DNA of 64,000 nucleotides from Streptomyces formicae (GTDB taxonomy: Bacteria > Actinomycetota > Actinomycetes > Streptomycetales > Streptomycetaceae). Under the pieces are notes generated by a model. That model was given only the letters and a program-made list of their open reading frames with translations, had not been told where the DNA came from and made no database searches. The stretch covers positions 6,634,001-6,698,000 of the forward strand of contig NZ_CP071872.1 of assembly GCF_022647665.1 (NCBI RefSeq). Direction: 5' to 3'. Each line of letters starts with the position of its first letter. Position 1 is the first letter of the stretch. Shown piece after piece: positions 27,043 to 33,905 of the stretch. The position numbers and the translations under genes are program-made.

Positions 27043-27807
27043 ATGGAGTCCGAGCCCGTCATATCCGTCCGCGGAGCGAGGGCCACGCTCGGCTCCCGCC
27101 ACGTGCTGCGCGGCGTCGACCTCACCGTGGACCGCGGTGAGGTCGTCGCGCTGCTCGGCGCCAACGGCTCGGGCAAGTCGACCGTCGTACGGTCGCTGAT
27201 CGGCCAGGTGCCGCTCACCGAAGGAACGGTCCGCCTGTTCGGTACGGAGCTGCGCCGCTTCGGTGCCTGGTCGCGGGTCGGGTACGTGCCGCAGCGCACG
27301 ACCGCGGCGAGCGGCGTCCCGGCCACGGTCCGCGAGGTCGTGTCGTCGGGGCGGCTGTCGCGTACGCGGCTGAAGTGGCCGTCCCGGGCGGACAGGGCCG
27401 CCGTGCAGCGGGCGATCGAGCTCGTCGGACTCCGGGACCGGGCGAAGGACTCGGTGAGCGCCCTGTCCGGCGGGCAGCACCAGCGGGTGCTGATAGCCCG
27501 TGCGCTCGCTGCCGAACCCGAGCTGCTGATCATGGACGAGCCGATGGCGGGGGTGGACCTGGCCAGCCAGGAGATCCTCGCCGGGACGCTGCGCGAGCAG
27601 GTCGCGGCCGGCACGACGGTGCTGCTGGTGCTGCACGAGCTGGGCCCGCTGGAGCCGCTGATCGACCGCGCGGTGGTGCTCCGCGACGGCTGCGTCGTCC
27701 ATGACGGGCCGCCGCCGCAGGCCGTGGGCCAGCATGCGCTGCCCGGCCACGACCATGTACATCCGCACGCGGCCGACGAGCCGCTCCGCACGGGACTGCT
27801 GACCTGA
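27043..27807 (+). CDS. znuC: Zinc ABC transporter, ATP-binding protein
   Basis: Cytoplasmic ATPase of 254 aa. Walker A ALLGANGSGKSTVVRSLIG near residue 40, signature VSALSGGQHQRVLIARAL, Walker B LLIMDEPMAGVD, and the H-loop VLLVLHELG. A His-rich C-terminus (GHDHVHPHAADE) may sense or bind zinc. The ATG at 27043 is chosen because GGAGG lies 8 nt upstream; a GTG at 27004 that overlaps the znuA stop would add 13 residues. It is followed by znuB after 2 bp. Confidence 0.93.
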   Translation: MESEPVISVRGARATLGSRHVLRGVDLTVDRGEVVALLGANGSGKSTVVRSLIGQVPLTEGTVRLFGTELRRFGAWSRVGYVPQRTTAASGVPATVREVVSSGRLSRTRLKWPSRADRAAVQRAIELVGLRDRAKDSVSALSGGQHQRVLIARALAAEPELLIMDEPMAGVDLASQEILAGTLREQVAAGTTVLLVLHELGPLEPLIDRAVVLRDGCVVHDGPPPQAVGQHALPGHDHVHPHAADEPLRTGLLT

Positions 27808-27809
27808 TC

Positions 27810-28712
27810 ATGGACATCCTCCAGGACCCCTTCATGCAGCGGGCGCTGCTGGCCGCCGTGCTGGTCGGCATCACCGCACCCGCTCTCGGCGTGCATCTGG
27901 TGCAGCGCCGGCAGGCGCTGATGGGCGACGGCATCGGCCATGTCGCGATGACCGGCGTCGGCCTCGGCTTCCTGCTGTCCACCAACCCGGTGTGGATGGC
28001 CACGCTTGTGGCGGTCGTCGGCGCGGTCGCGATGGAGCTGATCCGGGCGTACGGGCGCACGCGCGGCGACATCGCGCTGGCGATGCTCTTCTACGGCGGT
28101 ATGGCCGGCGGTGTCATGCTGATCAATCTGGCGCCGAACGGTTCGAACGCCAATCTCACCTCGTATCTCTTCGGTTCGCTGTCGACGGTCTCGGACGAGG
28201 ACGTCACCGCGATCTGTCTGCTGGCGGGCTTCGTGCTGCTGGTCACGCTCGGTCTTCGCCGGCAGCTCTTCGCGATCAGCCAGGACGAGGAGTTCGCCCG
28301 GGTCACGGGGCTTCCGGTGCGGGCGCTGAACCTGCTGGTCGCGGTGGTGGCGGCGGTGACCGTCACGGTCGGGATGCGGGTCGTCGGTCTGCTGCTGGTG
28401 AGCGCGCTGATGGTGGTGCCGGTGGCGGCGGCGCAGCAGATCACGCGGTCGTTCCTGGCGACGTTCGCCGGCGCGGTCGGGATCGGCGTGGCGGTGGCGC
28501 TGACGGGTACGACCGTCTCGTACTACCAGGACGTGCCGCCGGGTGCGACGATCGTGCTGCTGGCGATCGCGGTGTTCGTGCTGCTGACCGTGGCGGCGAC
28601 GCCGCTGGCCAGGCGGCGGGCGAGGGTCCGTGCGGCCGCGGAGGTCGAGGCGGAGTGCGAGCTCGATGTGGCGGCCGGGCCCGGTGCGGCGGCGGACCGG
28701 GCAACGGCCTGA
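27810..28712 (+). CDS. znuB: Zinc ABC transporter, permease
   Basis: ABC-3 family membrane protein of 300 aa with eight or more helices. Family landmarks: FMQRALLAAVLVGITAPALG near the start, LMGDGIGHVAMTGVGLGFLL, and VTVTVGMRVVGLLLVSALMV. It forms the channel for ZnuA-delivered zinc, energised by ZnuC. The start lies 2 bp after the znuC stop, indicating coupled translation. The C-terminal tail is charged and cytoplasmic. Confidence 0.93.
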   Translation: MDILQDPFMQRALLAAVLVGITAPALGVHLVQRRQALMGDGIGHVAMTGVGLGFLLSTNPVWMATLVAVVGAVAMELIRAYGRTRGDIALAMLFYGGMAGGVMLINLAPNGSNANLTSYLFGSLSTVSDEDVTAICLLAGFVLLVTLGLRRQLFAISQDEEFARVTGLPVRALNLLVAVVAAVTVTVGMRVVGLLLVSALMVVPVAAAQQITRSFLATFAGAVGIGVAVALTGTTVSYYQDVPPGATIVLLAIAVFVLLTVAATPLARRRARVRAAAEVEAECELDVAAGPGAAADRATA

Positions 28713-28765
28713 CGCGGGCCTGGCACAATGGCCCGTCGAGAGCGGGCGGACGTAAGGAGGCACCT

Positions 28766-29179
28766 GTGGCGACGGCTGGACCCCCCGTACGCGGCCGGTC
28801 GACCAAGCAGCGGGCCGCGGTGGCGGCGGCGCTCGACGAGGTGGACGAGTTCCGCAGCGCGCAGGAGCTGCACGACATGCTCAAGCACCGCGGCGACTCG
28901 GTCGGCCTGACGACGGTCTACCGGACGCTGCAGTCCCTCGCCGAGGCCGGCGAGGTCGATGTGCTGCGCACGAGCGACGGTGAGGCGGTGTACCGGCGCT
29001 GCGAGTCCGGTGAGCACCACCACCATCTGGTGTGCCGTGTCTGCGGCAAGGCGGCCGAGGTCGAGGGCCCGGCGGTCGAGCAGTGGGCGGAGACGATCGC
29101 GGCGCAGCACGGGTATGTGAACGTGGCGCACACGGTGGAGATCTTCGGTACGTGTGCGGAGTGCGCGGCCGCGGAGTAG
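28766..29179 (+). CDS. zur: Zinc uptake regulator, Fur family
   Basis: Fur-family repressor of 137 aa. The winged helix includes RAAVAAALDEVDEFRSAQEL and VGLTTVYRTLQSLAEAGEVD. The zinc sites are in GEHHHHLVCRVCGKAAEVEG (His-rich, CX2C) and the second CX2C in GTCAECAA at the end. The GTG at 28766 has AAGGAGG 5 nt upstream. It lies 53 bp after znuB in the same direction, and the Zur boxes before znuA are its evident target. A strong terminator follows. Confidence 0.94.
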   Translation: MATAGPPVRGRSTKQRAAVAAALDEVDEFRSAQELHDMLKHRGDSVGLTTVYRTLQSLAEAGEVDVLRTSDGEAVYRRCESGEHHHHLVCRVCGKAAEVEGPAVEQWAETIAAQHGYVNVAHTVEIFGTCAECAAAE

Positions 29180-29191
29180 TCGCTCGACGTG

Positions 29192-29228
29192 GAAGGGGCC
29201 CGCACCGGATGCCGGTGCGGGCCCCTTC
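29192..29228. terminator. Terminator between zur and the convergent membrane protein
   Basis: Perfect 17-bp stem (29192-29208 with 29212-29228) and a 3-nt loop, placed 12 bp after the zur stop and 7 bp before the opposing stop; it can serve both. Confidence 0.85.
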
Positions 29229-29235
29229 GCGTGTG

Positions 29236-29763
29236 TCAGACGCGGGCGGTGTGCCGGTCCAGGACGGCCCGCAGCCGGTCCAGGTCCGCGGTGTCGCGAA
29301 CGCCGCGCTTGGGCAGGACGGCGACGCCGACGGCGTGCTTGTCGGCGGAGAGCAGGACGAACAGCTCGGCCGTTTCGACGTACCGGGGCAGCATCCGCCA
29401 GCGCCACACGGTCTCGCTGTCCCGCGCCGTCCAGCGCACCCCGTCGCTGTCGACGACGGCCCGGAACTCCCCCTGGGGCTCGACCATCCTGTGGACGGCC
29501 CGGCCCATGACGCGCGGTGCGAGCAGCCCGGTCCCCAGGGCCAGCAGGACGAGCCCGCCGGACATGATCGCCAAGGGCACGTGCGGCTCCCCCGGCCCCG
29601 CGAGGTTCAGGGCCAGGAACAGCAGGCCCAGCGCGCCGGCCGTCGGCAGCAGCCACCGCAGCCGCCGTCCCGACGCACTGGCCCGCATCTGTGCCCGTAC
29701 GGCCTGGATCGCGTCGGCAGCGGTCGGCACATAGGCCAGTTCCACGGTGCTCGTCTCCTGCAC
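29236..29763 (-). CDS. YcxB-like two-helix membrane protein
   Basis: Protein of 175 aa. Two adjacent hydrophobic helices (about 37-57 LLPTAGALGLLFLALNLAG and 64-84 VPLAIMSGGLVLLALGTGL) are followed by a soluble beta domain (GEFRAVVDSDGVRWTARDSE, WRMLPRYVETAELFVLLS, VAVLPKRGV). This architecture is that of YcxB-like domain proteins, of unknown function. It follows uppS on the same strand after 51 bp and may be read through from it. Confidence 0.7.
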   Translation of the reverse strand: MQETSTVELAYVPTAADAIQAVRAQMRASASGRRLRWLLPTAGALGLLFLALNLAGPGEPHVPLAIMSGGLVLLALGTGLLAPRVMGRAVHRMVEPQGEFRAVVDSDGVRWTARDSETVWRWRMLPRYVETAELFVLLSADKHAVGVAVLPKRGVRDTADLDRLRAVLDRHTARV

Positions 29764-29814
29764 GGCCCCTCCCCAGGGTGGATCCGGTGACGAGCCGTGA
29801 TCGTAACGGGCAGG

Positions 29815-30666
29815 TCAGACAGTCGCGTCGGCGGCCGGGTCCTTGCCTCGCATCGCGAGGAGCTCCTCGTTCGGGATGGCGCCGCCGAAGCGGCGGTCGC
29901 GCTGGGCGAACTCCAGGCAGGCCGCCCACAGGTCGCGGCGGTCGAAGTCGGGCCACAGGACGTCCTGGAAGACCATCTCGGCGTAGGCGCTCTGCCAGAT
30001 CAGGTAGTTGGAGGTGCGCTGCTCTCCGCTGGGGCGCAGGAAGAGGTCGACGTCCGGCATGTCGGGGTAGTAGAGGTACTTCTGCAGTGTCTTCTCGCTG
30101 ACCTTCGACGGGTCGAGCCTGCCCGCCTTCACGTCCTCCGCCAGCGCCTGTGCCGCGTCCGCGATCTCCGCGCGCCCGCCGTAGTTCATGCAGAAGTACA
30201 GGGTGAGCAGGTCGTTGTCCTTGGTCTGCTCCTGGGCGATCTGGAGCTCCTTGGCCACCGACTTCCACAGCTTGGGCATGCGGCCCACCCAGCGCACCCG
30301 GATGCCGAGTTCGTCGAGCTGGTCGCGGGTCTTGCGGATGAAGTCGCGGTTGAAGTTCATCAGGAAGCGGACCTCGTCCGGGGAGCGCTTCCAGTTCTCG
30401 GTGGAGAAGGCGTACAGGGAGATGCTGCCGACGCCCATCTCGATCGCGCCCTGGAGCACGTCCAGTACGCGTTCGGCGCCGACCTTGTGCCCCTCGGTGC
30501 GCGGCAGGCCCCGTTCCTTGGCCCAGCGGCCGTTGCCGTCCATGACGACGGCCACGTGCTTGGGCACCAGCTCGCCGGGGATCTTCGGCGGGCGTGCCCC
30601 CGACGGGTGCGGCTGGGGGACCTTGTGCTCGCGGCGGGAACGTCCCAGGATTCCGCGTCGTGCCAT
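29815..30666 (-). CDS. uppS: Isoprenyl transferase (cis-prenyltransferase, UppS type)
   Basis: Enzyme of 283 aa that condenses isopentenyl diphosphate units to make polyprenyl diphosphate carriers for cell wall synthesis. Signature HVAVVMDGNGRWAKERGLPR (catalytic Asp) lies near residue 38; then LYAFSTENWKRSPDEV, LYFCMNYGGRAEI and DLFLRPSGEQRTSNYLIWQS near the C-terminus. The ATG at 30666 gives the usual MARRG start; a GTG at 30675 is possible. It starts 15 bp after recO. Streptomyces have more than one paralogue, so the chain length is not assigned. Confidence 0.93.
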   Translation of the reverse strand: MARRGILGRSRREHKVPQPHPSGARPPKIPGELVPKHVAVVMDGNGRWAKERGLPRTEGHKVGAERVLDVLQGAIEMGVGSISLYAFSTENWKRSPDEVRFLMNFNRDFIRKTRDQLDELGIRVRWVGRMPKLWKSVAKELQIAQEQTKDNDLLTLYFCMNYGGRAEIADAAQALAEDVKAGRLDPSKVSEKTLQKYLYYPDMPDVDLFLRPSGEQRTSNYLIWQSAYAEMVFQDVLWPDFDRRDLWAACLEFAQRDRRFGGAIPNEELLAMRGKDPAADATV

Positions 30667-30681
30667 GGGGGTCACACTCTC

Positions 30682-31431
30682 CTAGCTTTTCTCTACGTAC
30701 CGCAGCGAGCGCAGGCCGCGCTCCAGGTGCCAGTGCAGATAGGCGGAGACGAGCCCGCTCGCCTCCCGGACGTGCCGCGGCTCGGCCGCGTCCGCCGTGT
30801 CCCAGTCGCCGGTGAGCAGCGCGCTGAGCAGACCGAGCGCCTCCGCCGAGGGTACGACGCTGCCGGGCACCCGGCAGTCGCCGCATATGACCCCGCCGGC
30901 GGCGACGGAGAAGAACCGGTTGGGCCCGTGGAGGCCGCACTTCGCGCAGTCCTCGAAGCTGGGCGCGTAGCCGTTGACGGCGAGGGAGCGCAGCAGGAAC
31001 GCGTCGAGGATGAGGTTCGGGGCGTGCTCCCCGCGCGCGAGTGTGCGCAGTCCTCCGACGAGCAGCAGGTACTGCTGGACGGCCGGCTCTCCCTCGTGGT
31101 CGGTGAACCGTTCCGCCGTCTCCAGCATCGCCGTTCCGGCGGTGTAGCGGGCGTAGTCGGTGACGATCCCGCCACCGTACGGAGCGATCGTCTCGCTCTG
31201 TGTGCACAGTGGCAGGCCGCGCCCGACGAACTCGCTGCCGCGCGCGAAGAACTGCACGTCCACGTGTGAGAACGGCTCCAGCCGCGCCCCGAACTTCGAC
31301 TTGGTCCGCCGCACTCCGCGGGCGACGGCCCGCACGCGGCCGTGCCCGCGCGTGAGGATCGTGATGATGCGGTCCGCTTCACCCAGCTTCTGGGTGCGCA
31401 GCACGATGCCGTCGTCGCGGAACAGGCTCAT
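30682..31431 (-). CDS. recO: DNA repair protein RecO
   Basis: Recombination mediator of 249 aa that helps load RecA. N-terminal OB fold starts LFRDDGIVLRTQKLGEADRI and ITILTRGHGRVRAVARGVRR. The helical domain has LLLVGGLRTLA. A zinc knuckle CAKCGLHG ... GVICGDC lies near residue 170. The ATG at 31431 matches the usual start; an ATG at 31440 is close by. It precedes uppS in the conserved recO-uppS order. Confidence 0.94.
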   Translation of the reverse strand: MSLFRDDGIVLRTQKLGEADRIITILTRGHGRVRAVARGVRRTKSKFGARLEPFSHVDVQFFARGSEFVGRGLPLCTQSETIAPYGGGIVTDYARYTAGTAMLETAERFTDHEGEPAVQQYLLLVGGLRTLARGEHAPNLILDAFLLRSLAVNGYAPSFEDCAKCGLHGPNRFFSVAAGGVICGDCRVPGSVVPSAEALGLLSALLTGDWDTADAAEPRHVREASGLVSAYLHWHLERGLRSLRYVEKS

Positions 31432-31612
31432 GGGGGTCATTGTCGCGTACGGGGCGGGGTCCGCGGGCAGCGCCCGGGATCTGAGCCCCCGGAAGCGATG
31501 CACCGAAGAGAGTTCCTTCTCCGGTGCCGGTGAAACCCGTCGCAAGGGCCCGAACAGCTTCCCTGCGACCGGTACCGTACGAGGACCTGTCACATCCGCA
31601 CCGGAGGTCCCT

Positions 31613-31960
31613 GTGAGCGCTCAGGCCGATGGCCCGTACGGGCCGCTGATCCCGATGCCCGACCTCACCCCTGATGCCTTGCGGGGGGCGGTCGCCCGGA
31701 TCGCACCGAGCCGTCTTCCTGCGCTGACTCAGCACCTGTTCGAGGCGACGACGAACGCGCAGCAGACGCAGAGCCTCGCCCCTCTCCGGGCTTTCGTCCA
31801 CTCCTGGGCCGTGTTCGTCGCCATCGAGCGGCATCCGCAGCGTGCGGCGCGGCTGCGGGAGCTCGAACGGATCGTGGACGCCGGTGAGCAGGACCCGGCA
31901 GAGGCGATCGCGGAGATCGGACAGATCCGCGAGGCCGCGGAGGCGGAGGCCGGCCTGTGA
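31613..31960 (+). CDS. DUF6247 family protein, candidate antitoxin
   Basis: Small helical protein of 115 aa, SAQADGPYGPLIPMPDLTPD then LRGAVARIAPSRLPALTQHL and a Glu/Ala-rich C-terminal helix with IAEIGQIREAAEAEA. GGAGG is 5 nt before the GTG at 31613. The stop overlaps the next start by 4 nt (GTGA), so translation is coupled to an 86-aa RelE/ParE-like protein. I recall DUF6247 as a Streptomyces family found next to such small genes. An antitoxin role is an inference from the gene pair layout. Confidence 0.65.
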   Translation: MSAQADGPYGPLIPMPDLTPDALRGAVARIAPSRLPALTQHLFEATTNAQQTQSLAPLRAFVHSWAVFVAIERHPQRAARLRELERIVDAGEQDPAEAIAEIGQIREAAEAEAGL

Positions 31961-32217
31961 GCGACTGGACCTGGGATTACAACCCGAGCGAGGAATACCT
32001 CACCAAAGGGCTGCCACCTGGGGTGGTGGCTGAGGTCGAGCGCCTGGCCACCGAGCTCGCCGCACTCGGCAAGGACTCGGTCGGGGTCGGCCGGCCCTTC
32101 GACCGTGAAGGCGGTCTGCGGGAGTTCGACATCCTCGGCGGACGCGGCTTCATCAGCTTCCTTCCGGTCCCGCGCCATGAGTGCGTGTACGTGTGCAACG
32201 TCACCTGGTACGGCTGA
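31957..32217 (+). CDS. Small RelE/ParE-like protein, candidate toxin
   Basis: Protein of 86 aa, SDWTWDYNPSEEYLTKGLPP, a helix GVVAEVERLATELAALGKD, and the beta-rich end LREFDILGGRGFISFLPVPR and VYVCNVTWYG. Helix then beta-sheet with a hydrophobic C-terminal strand is reminiscent of RelE/ParE-fold toxins. No catalytic set can be assigned. It overlaps the DUF6247 gene by 4 nt. Confidence 0.55.
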   Translation: MSDWTWDYNPSEEYLTKGLPPGVVAEVERLATELAALGKDSVGVGRPFDREGGLREFDILGGRGFISFLPVPRHECVYVCNVTWYG

Positions 32218-32223
32218 GGCGGC

Positions 32224-32442
32224 TCACGGCACCTCACCGCGGCTCCGGGCGTTCGCGTACGCCGTCGCCGCCCTCAGGCGTTCCTGTGCCGTTGCGGTGC
32301 GCAGGGTCTCCGGGGCGCAGTCCCATTCGCGGCCGCCGCCGACCGGTCTGAGCTGGACGTAGGGCCCCTCGTGGCCCATGACCCGCCCCACCTGTCCGCT
32401 GCTCGTGTCGACCACGTACGACCCGACGGCCGGTGTCCTCAT
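32224..32442 (-). CDS. Small hypothetical protein of the XRE module
   Basis: Protein of 72 aa, RTPAVGSYVVDTSSGQVGRV then MGHEGPYVQLRPVGGGREWD, an SH3-like small beta pattern ending in a helix (QERLRAATAYANARSRG). The ATG overlaps the stop of the upstream small gene (ATGA), so the two are co-translated. They are divergent from the XRE regulator. Such small genes beside XRE/DUF397 pairs recur in Streptomyces; no function is known to me. Confidence 0.6.
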   Translation of the reverse strand: MRTPAVGSYVVDTSSGQVGRVMGHEGPYVQLRPVGGGREWDCAPETLRTATAQERLRAATAYANARSRGEVP

Positions 32443-32654
32443 CGCCCCGACTCCTCCCCCGGCAGCGCGGCCGCCATGCGGCGCGCGGTCTCGACCGTGC
32501 AGCGGCCGAGCTCGACCAGAACCCCCTGCTGCCGGCCGGCACAGCTCACCGGGTCCAGGCCGAGCGACGGCAGGGTCACTCCGACGCGGGCGAGTGCGCA
32601 GCGCAATTCCGCGACAGCCGCCTCGGCTTCTTGGAGTTGGTGCATTTCTGCCAC
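32439..32654 (-). CDS. Small helical hypothetical protein of the XRE module
   Basis: Protein of 71 aa, AEMHQLQEAEAAVAELRCAL then ARVGVTLPSLGLDPVSCAGR and a C-terminal helix. The GTG at 32654 is chosen because GAGGAGAG is just upstream; longer starts run into the operator region. It is the first gene of a two-gene unit divergent from the XRE regulator. Confidence 0.6.
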   Translation of the reverse strand: MAEMHQLQEAEAAVAELRCALARVGVTLPSLGLDPVSCAGRQQGVLVELGRCTVETARRMAAALPGEESGR

Positions 32655-32668
32655 GGCTCTCCTCTCCT

Positions 32669-32683
32669 CATGCCTCTGGCATG
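32669..32683. promoter_or_regulatory. Palindrome CATGCC-tct-GGCATG in the divergent promoter
   Basis: Perfect 6-3-6 inverted repeat 15 bp before the small minus-strand gene and 40 bp before TAGAAT (32725-32730), a consensus -10 for the XRE gene. It is a good candidate operator for the XRE protein itself. Confidence 0.5.
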
Positions 32684-32781
32684 CGTAATTCATTCTTCCC
32701 GGCACAAGTGTGGGGACACGGACCTAGAATCTGCAGCCGTACGCGCGCTACAACTGCACGGCAGCACAAAGGAGTTAATCC

Positions 32782-33639
32782 ATGGCCAACGCAGGTAAGG
32801 GCGGCCGGTGGGCGGGGTCGCGGCAGGCGGCCTGGGAGTTCTTCGGGCTGGAACTGAAGGCCAGGCGGGAGGCGGCGGGGCTGACGCAGGGGGAGCTGGG
32901 GCGGCGGGTATTCGTCTCCGGCGGGTACATCGGCCAATTCGAACAGGCTATTCGGAAACCACAGAAGGATGTGGCCGCGAGGATCGACGAGGTTTTACAA
33001 ACCGATGGCTTTTTCGAGCGGATGTGGAAGAAGCTCATCGCCGACTCGCCGTACGACGAGCACTTCGCGTCCGTGGCGGAGCTCGAACGCCTGGCTACGA
33101 AGATCTGCGAGTACACCTCGACGTACGTGCCGGGTCTGCTCCAGACCTCCGAGTACGTCCGCGCTCTGTTCCTGGGGAGCAATCCGCTCGCCGATGAGGC
33201 GCAGATCGAGGACATGGTCCGGAGCCGCATGGGCCGCACTTCGCTCCTCAAGGGCCCTGCACGGCCCGTGTATTGGGGCATCCTGCCTGAGGCCGCGCTG
33301 CGCATCCCGGTGGGTGGTCCGGCCGTGATGGCCCGCCAGTTGGACCACCTCGCGGCCATGGCACGCGAACGCAAGGTCCTGATCCAGGTGCTCCCGTTCT
33401 CGGCCGGGGCGCAACCGATCATGGGCAAGATGGTGACGCTCATGGAGTTCGAGGACGCACCGCCAACCGCCTATACAGAAGCGGTGCTTTCGGGGAACCT
33501 GCTGGACGATCCGGCCACGGTGAAGCGGATCCAGGGATACTACGATCTGCTGAGGGCCGCCGCACTGTCGCCTGAGGCGTCCCTGGCCCTGATCGAATCC
33601 GTGGCGGAGGACTACAGACGATGCGCGAATACGACCTGA
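32782..33639 (+). CDS. XRE-family regulator with DUF5753 (Scr1-type) domain
   Basis: DNA-binding protein of 285 aa. The HTH (about residues 18-75) reads FFGLELKARREAAGLTQGEL, VFVSGGYIGQFEQAIRKPQK. The C-terminal DUF5753 domain holds YTSTYVPGLLQTSEYVRALF, and the typical AVMARQLDHLAAMARERKVL and IQVLPFSAGA. GGAG sits about 8 nt before the ATG. This family pairs with DUF397 proteins, here overlapping by 19 bp. In Streptomyces such pairs influence development or antibiotic production and have been likened to toxin-antitoxin systems. Confidence 0.92.
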   Translation: MANAGKGGRWAGSRQAAWEFFGLELKARREAAGLTQGELGRRVFVSGGYIGQFEQAIRKPQKDVAARIDEVLQTDGFFERMWKKLIADSPYDEHFASVAELERLATKICEYTSTYVPGLLQTSEYVRALFLGSNPLADEAQIEDMVRSRMGRTSLLKGPARPVYWGILPEAALRIPVGGPAVMARQLDHLAAMARERKVLIQVLPFSAGAQPIMGKMVTLMEFEDAPPTAYTEAVLSGNLLDDPATVKRIQGYYDLLRAAALSPEASLALIESVAEDYRRCANTT

Positions 33640-33905
33640 CCACCGCCTGCTGGCGCAAGAGCTCCTACAGCGACAACGCTGGCGGAGAGTCCTGCGTCGA
33701 GGTCGCGTACGACTTCCCGGGCGCCGCCCCGTGGCGCAAAAGCACCTACAGCGACGACTCCAGCGGAGACAGCTGCGTCGAAGTCCTCGACGACATCCCC
33801 GGCGTCGTCCCCGTCCGCGACTCCAAGAACCCCACCGGCCCTGTCCTTGTCGTCCCCGCCGCCGCCTGGGACGCGTTCGTCGACGGGGTCGTCAGGGCGC
33901 GCTGA
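33621..33905 (+). CDS. DUF397 protein with a duplicated DUF397 motif
   Basis: Protein of 94 aa. It carries two copies of the opening motif: WRKSSYSDNAGGESCVEV (about residues 11-28) and WRKSTYSDDSSGDSCVEV (about 38-55), then the usual end VPVRDSKNPTGPVLVVPAAA W. DUF397 proteins are normally about 60 aa with one copy. The start lies inside the XRE gene. The stop overlaps the convergent STAND gene by 14 bp. Its likely partner is the XRE regulator. Confidence 0.9.
   Translation: MREYDLTTACWRKSSYSDNAGGESCVEVAYDFPGAAPWRKSTYSDDSSGDSCVEVLDDIPGVVPVRDSKNPTGPVLVVPAAAWDAFVDGVVRAR

Noticed and set aside
28523..31207. Long minus-strand open frame over zur, uppS and recO
   Set aside because: Runs through a strong terminator and three well-supported genes; protein sequence is Arg/Pro/Gly-rich with no motif.
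31957..33905. Defence island or prophage fragment
   Set aside because: Small genes and a STAND NTPase cluster here, but no integrase, tRNA target, direct repeat ends, nuclease or phage gene is visible.
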